A DNA stretch of 6,407 nt, taken from an uncultured Mollicutes bacterium. GTDB lineage: Bacteria; Bacillota_I; Bacilli_A; RFN20; CAG-449. The stretch is taken from the NCBI GenBank assembly GCA_900551385.1, contig URVS01000086.1, positions 1 through 6,407 on the forward strand, read 5' to 3'. The position numbers were made by a program, and so were the translations under genes. The notes under the pieces were generated by a model. It was not told the DNA's origin, made no database searches, and saw only the letters and a program-made list of their open reading frames with translations. Numbering within the stretch: position 1 is the stretch's first letter; each line of letters begins with the position of its first letter. Of the stretch, positions 6,212 through 6,407 are shown piece by piece.

Positions 6212-6407
6212 ATGGCAAACTTTTTAAATTTAGGAAATGAAAAATTTATTTCAGATTTAAGAAATGATATTTTTGTTGATAAATCAATGCTTATAAAGCA
6301 AGTAAATAATAATTATGGTAAAAGTTCTAAAAAGTTTATGTGTGTCACAAGACCTCGTAGATTTGGTAAAACCATGGCTTTATCAATGTTAAGAGCCTAT
6401 TATTCTA
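6212..6407 (+). CDS. AAA-ATPase-like / DUF1703-type protein, N-terminal 65 codons only
   Basis: The gene runs off the right edge; 65 codons are seen. The N-terminus MANFLNLGNEKF followed by IFVDKSMLIKQV and then VTRPRRFGKTMALSMLRAYY is the hallmark opening of the AAA-ATPase-like family (PF09820), whose full proteins are usually around 500-600 aa with a C-terminal PD-(D/E)XK nuclease-like domain (DUF1703). The RPRRFGKT segment at residues 51-58 is the variant Walker A loop typical of the family. The start is secure: the family's N-terminus begins right at this ATG and a GAGGT ribosome site lies five bases before it. These proteins are abundant and often multi-copy in gut anaerobes; their function is not established, though the ATPase plus nuclease architecture suggests DNA or RNA transactions. 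The nuclease half cannot be checked here. The gene is divergent from the U32 operon and shares its intergenic region with it. Confidence 0.88.
   Translation, partial: MANFLNLGNEKFISDLRNDIFVDKSMLIKQVNNNYGKSSKKFMCVTRPRRFGKTMALSMLRAYYS

Noticed and set aside
1..6407. CRISPR arrays, tRNA or rRNA genes, insertion sequences, riboswitches
   Set aside because: No regularly spaced repeats, cloverleaf-like sequences, transposase fragments or long structured leaders were seen; the intergenic regions are all short.

Overview
The window comes from a very AT-rich, Gram-positive-type bacterium. Shine-Dalgarno sites are purine-rich (AAGGAG, AGGAG, GAGGT). Recognisable sigma-A-like promoters are present, and the gene content (glycogen branching enzyme, acetate kinase, a long U32 protein, an AAA-ATPase-like/DUF1703 protein) fits a fermentative low-GC Firmicutes or Tenericutes-like lineage, for example uncultured gut Bacilli or Erysipelotrichia. 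That placement is an inference. The code looks standard: all 15 Trp codons of the branching enzyme are TGG and no gene has an in-frame TGA, which argues against a Mycoplasma-type code.

Layout. Positions 1-1932 (minus strand) hold a glycogen unit: glgB followed, after 3 bases, by the first 30 codons of what is probably glycogen phosphorylase. The 1933-2138 intergenic region is divergent. It contains a glgB promoter with an inverted repeat over it, a cre-like (CcpA-type) box, and an ackA promoter. Acetate kinase (ackA) runs on the plus strand to 3323. A hairpin at 3347-3383 ends it and also serves the convergent minus-strand unit, whose last stop codon lies in the base of the stem. That unit is a long U32-family protein (751 aa) followed after one base by a 150-aa kinase resembling the kinase domain of T4 polynucleotide kinase. 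A second divergent region (6087-6211) carries a 19-bp palindrome between two predicted promoters. It leads into the first 65 codons of an AAA-ATPase-like (DUF1703-type) gene that runs off the right edge.

How the genes fit together. The left half is central carbon storage and overflow: glycogen branching (and probably phosphorolysis) and ATP-yielding acetate production, transcribed divergently from a region with a candidate catabolite-control site. The middle-right unit looks like RNA metabolism: characterised U32 proteins are RNA- or quinone-hydroxylating Fe-S proteins, here tightly coupled to a PNK-like kinase. The pairing is suggestive, but no function is proved. I see no RNA genes, CRISPR, insertion sequences or clear mobile element. 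No intergenic stretch exceeds about 210 bases. The window is mostly ordinary housekeeping DNA; the best candidates for novelty are the U32/kinase pair and the regulatory palindromes.
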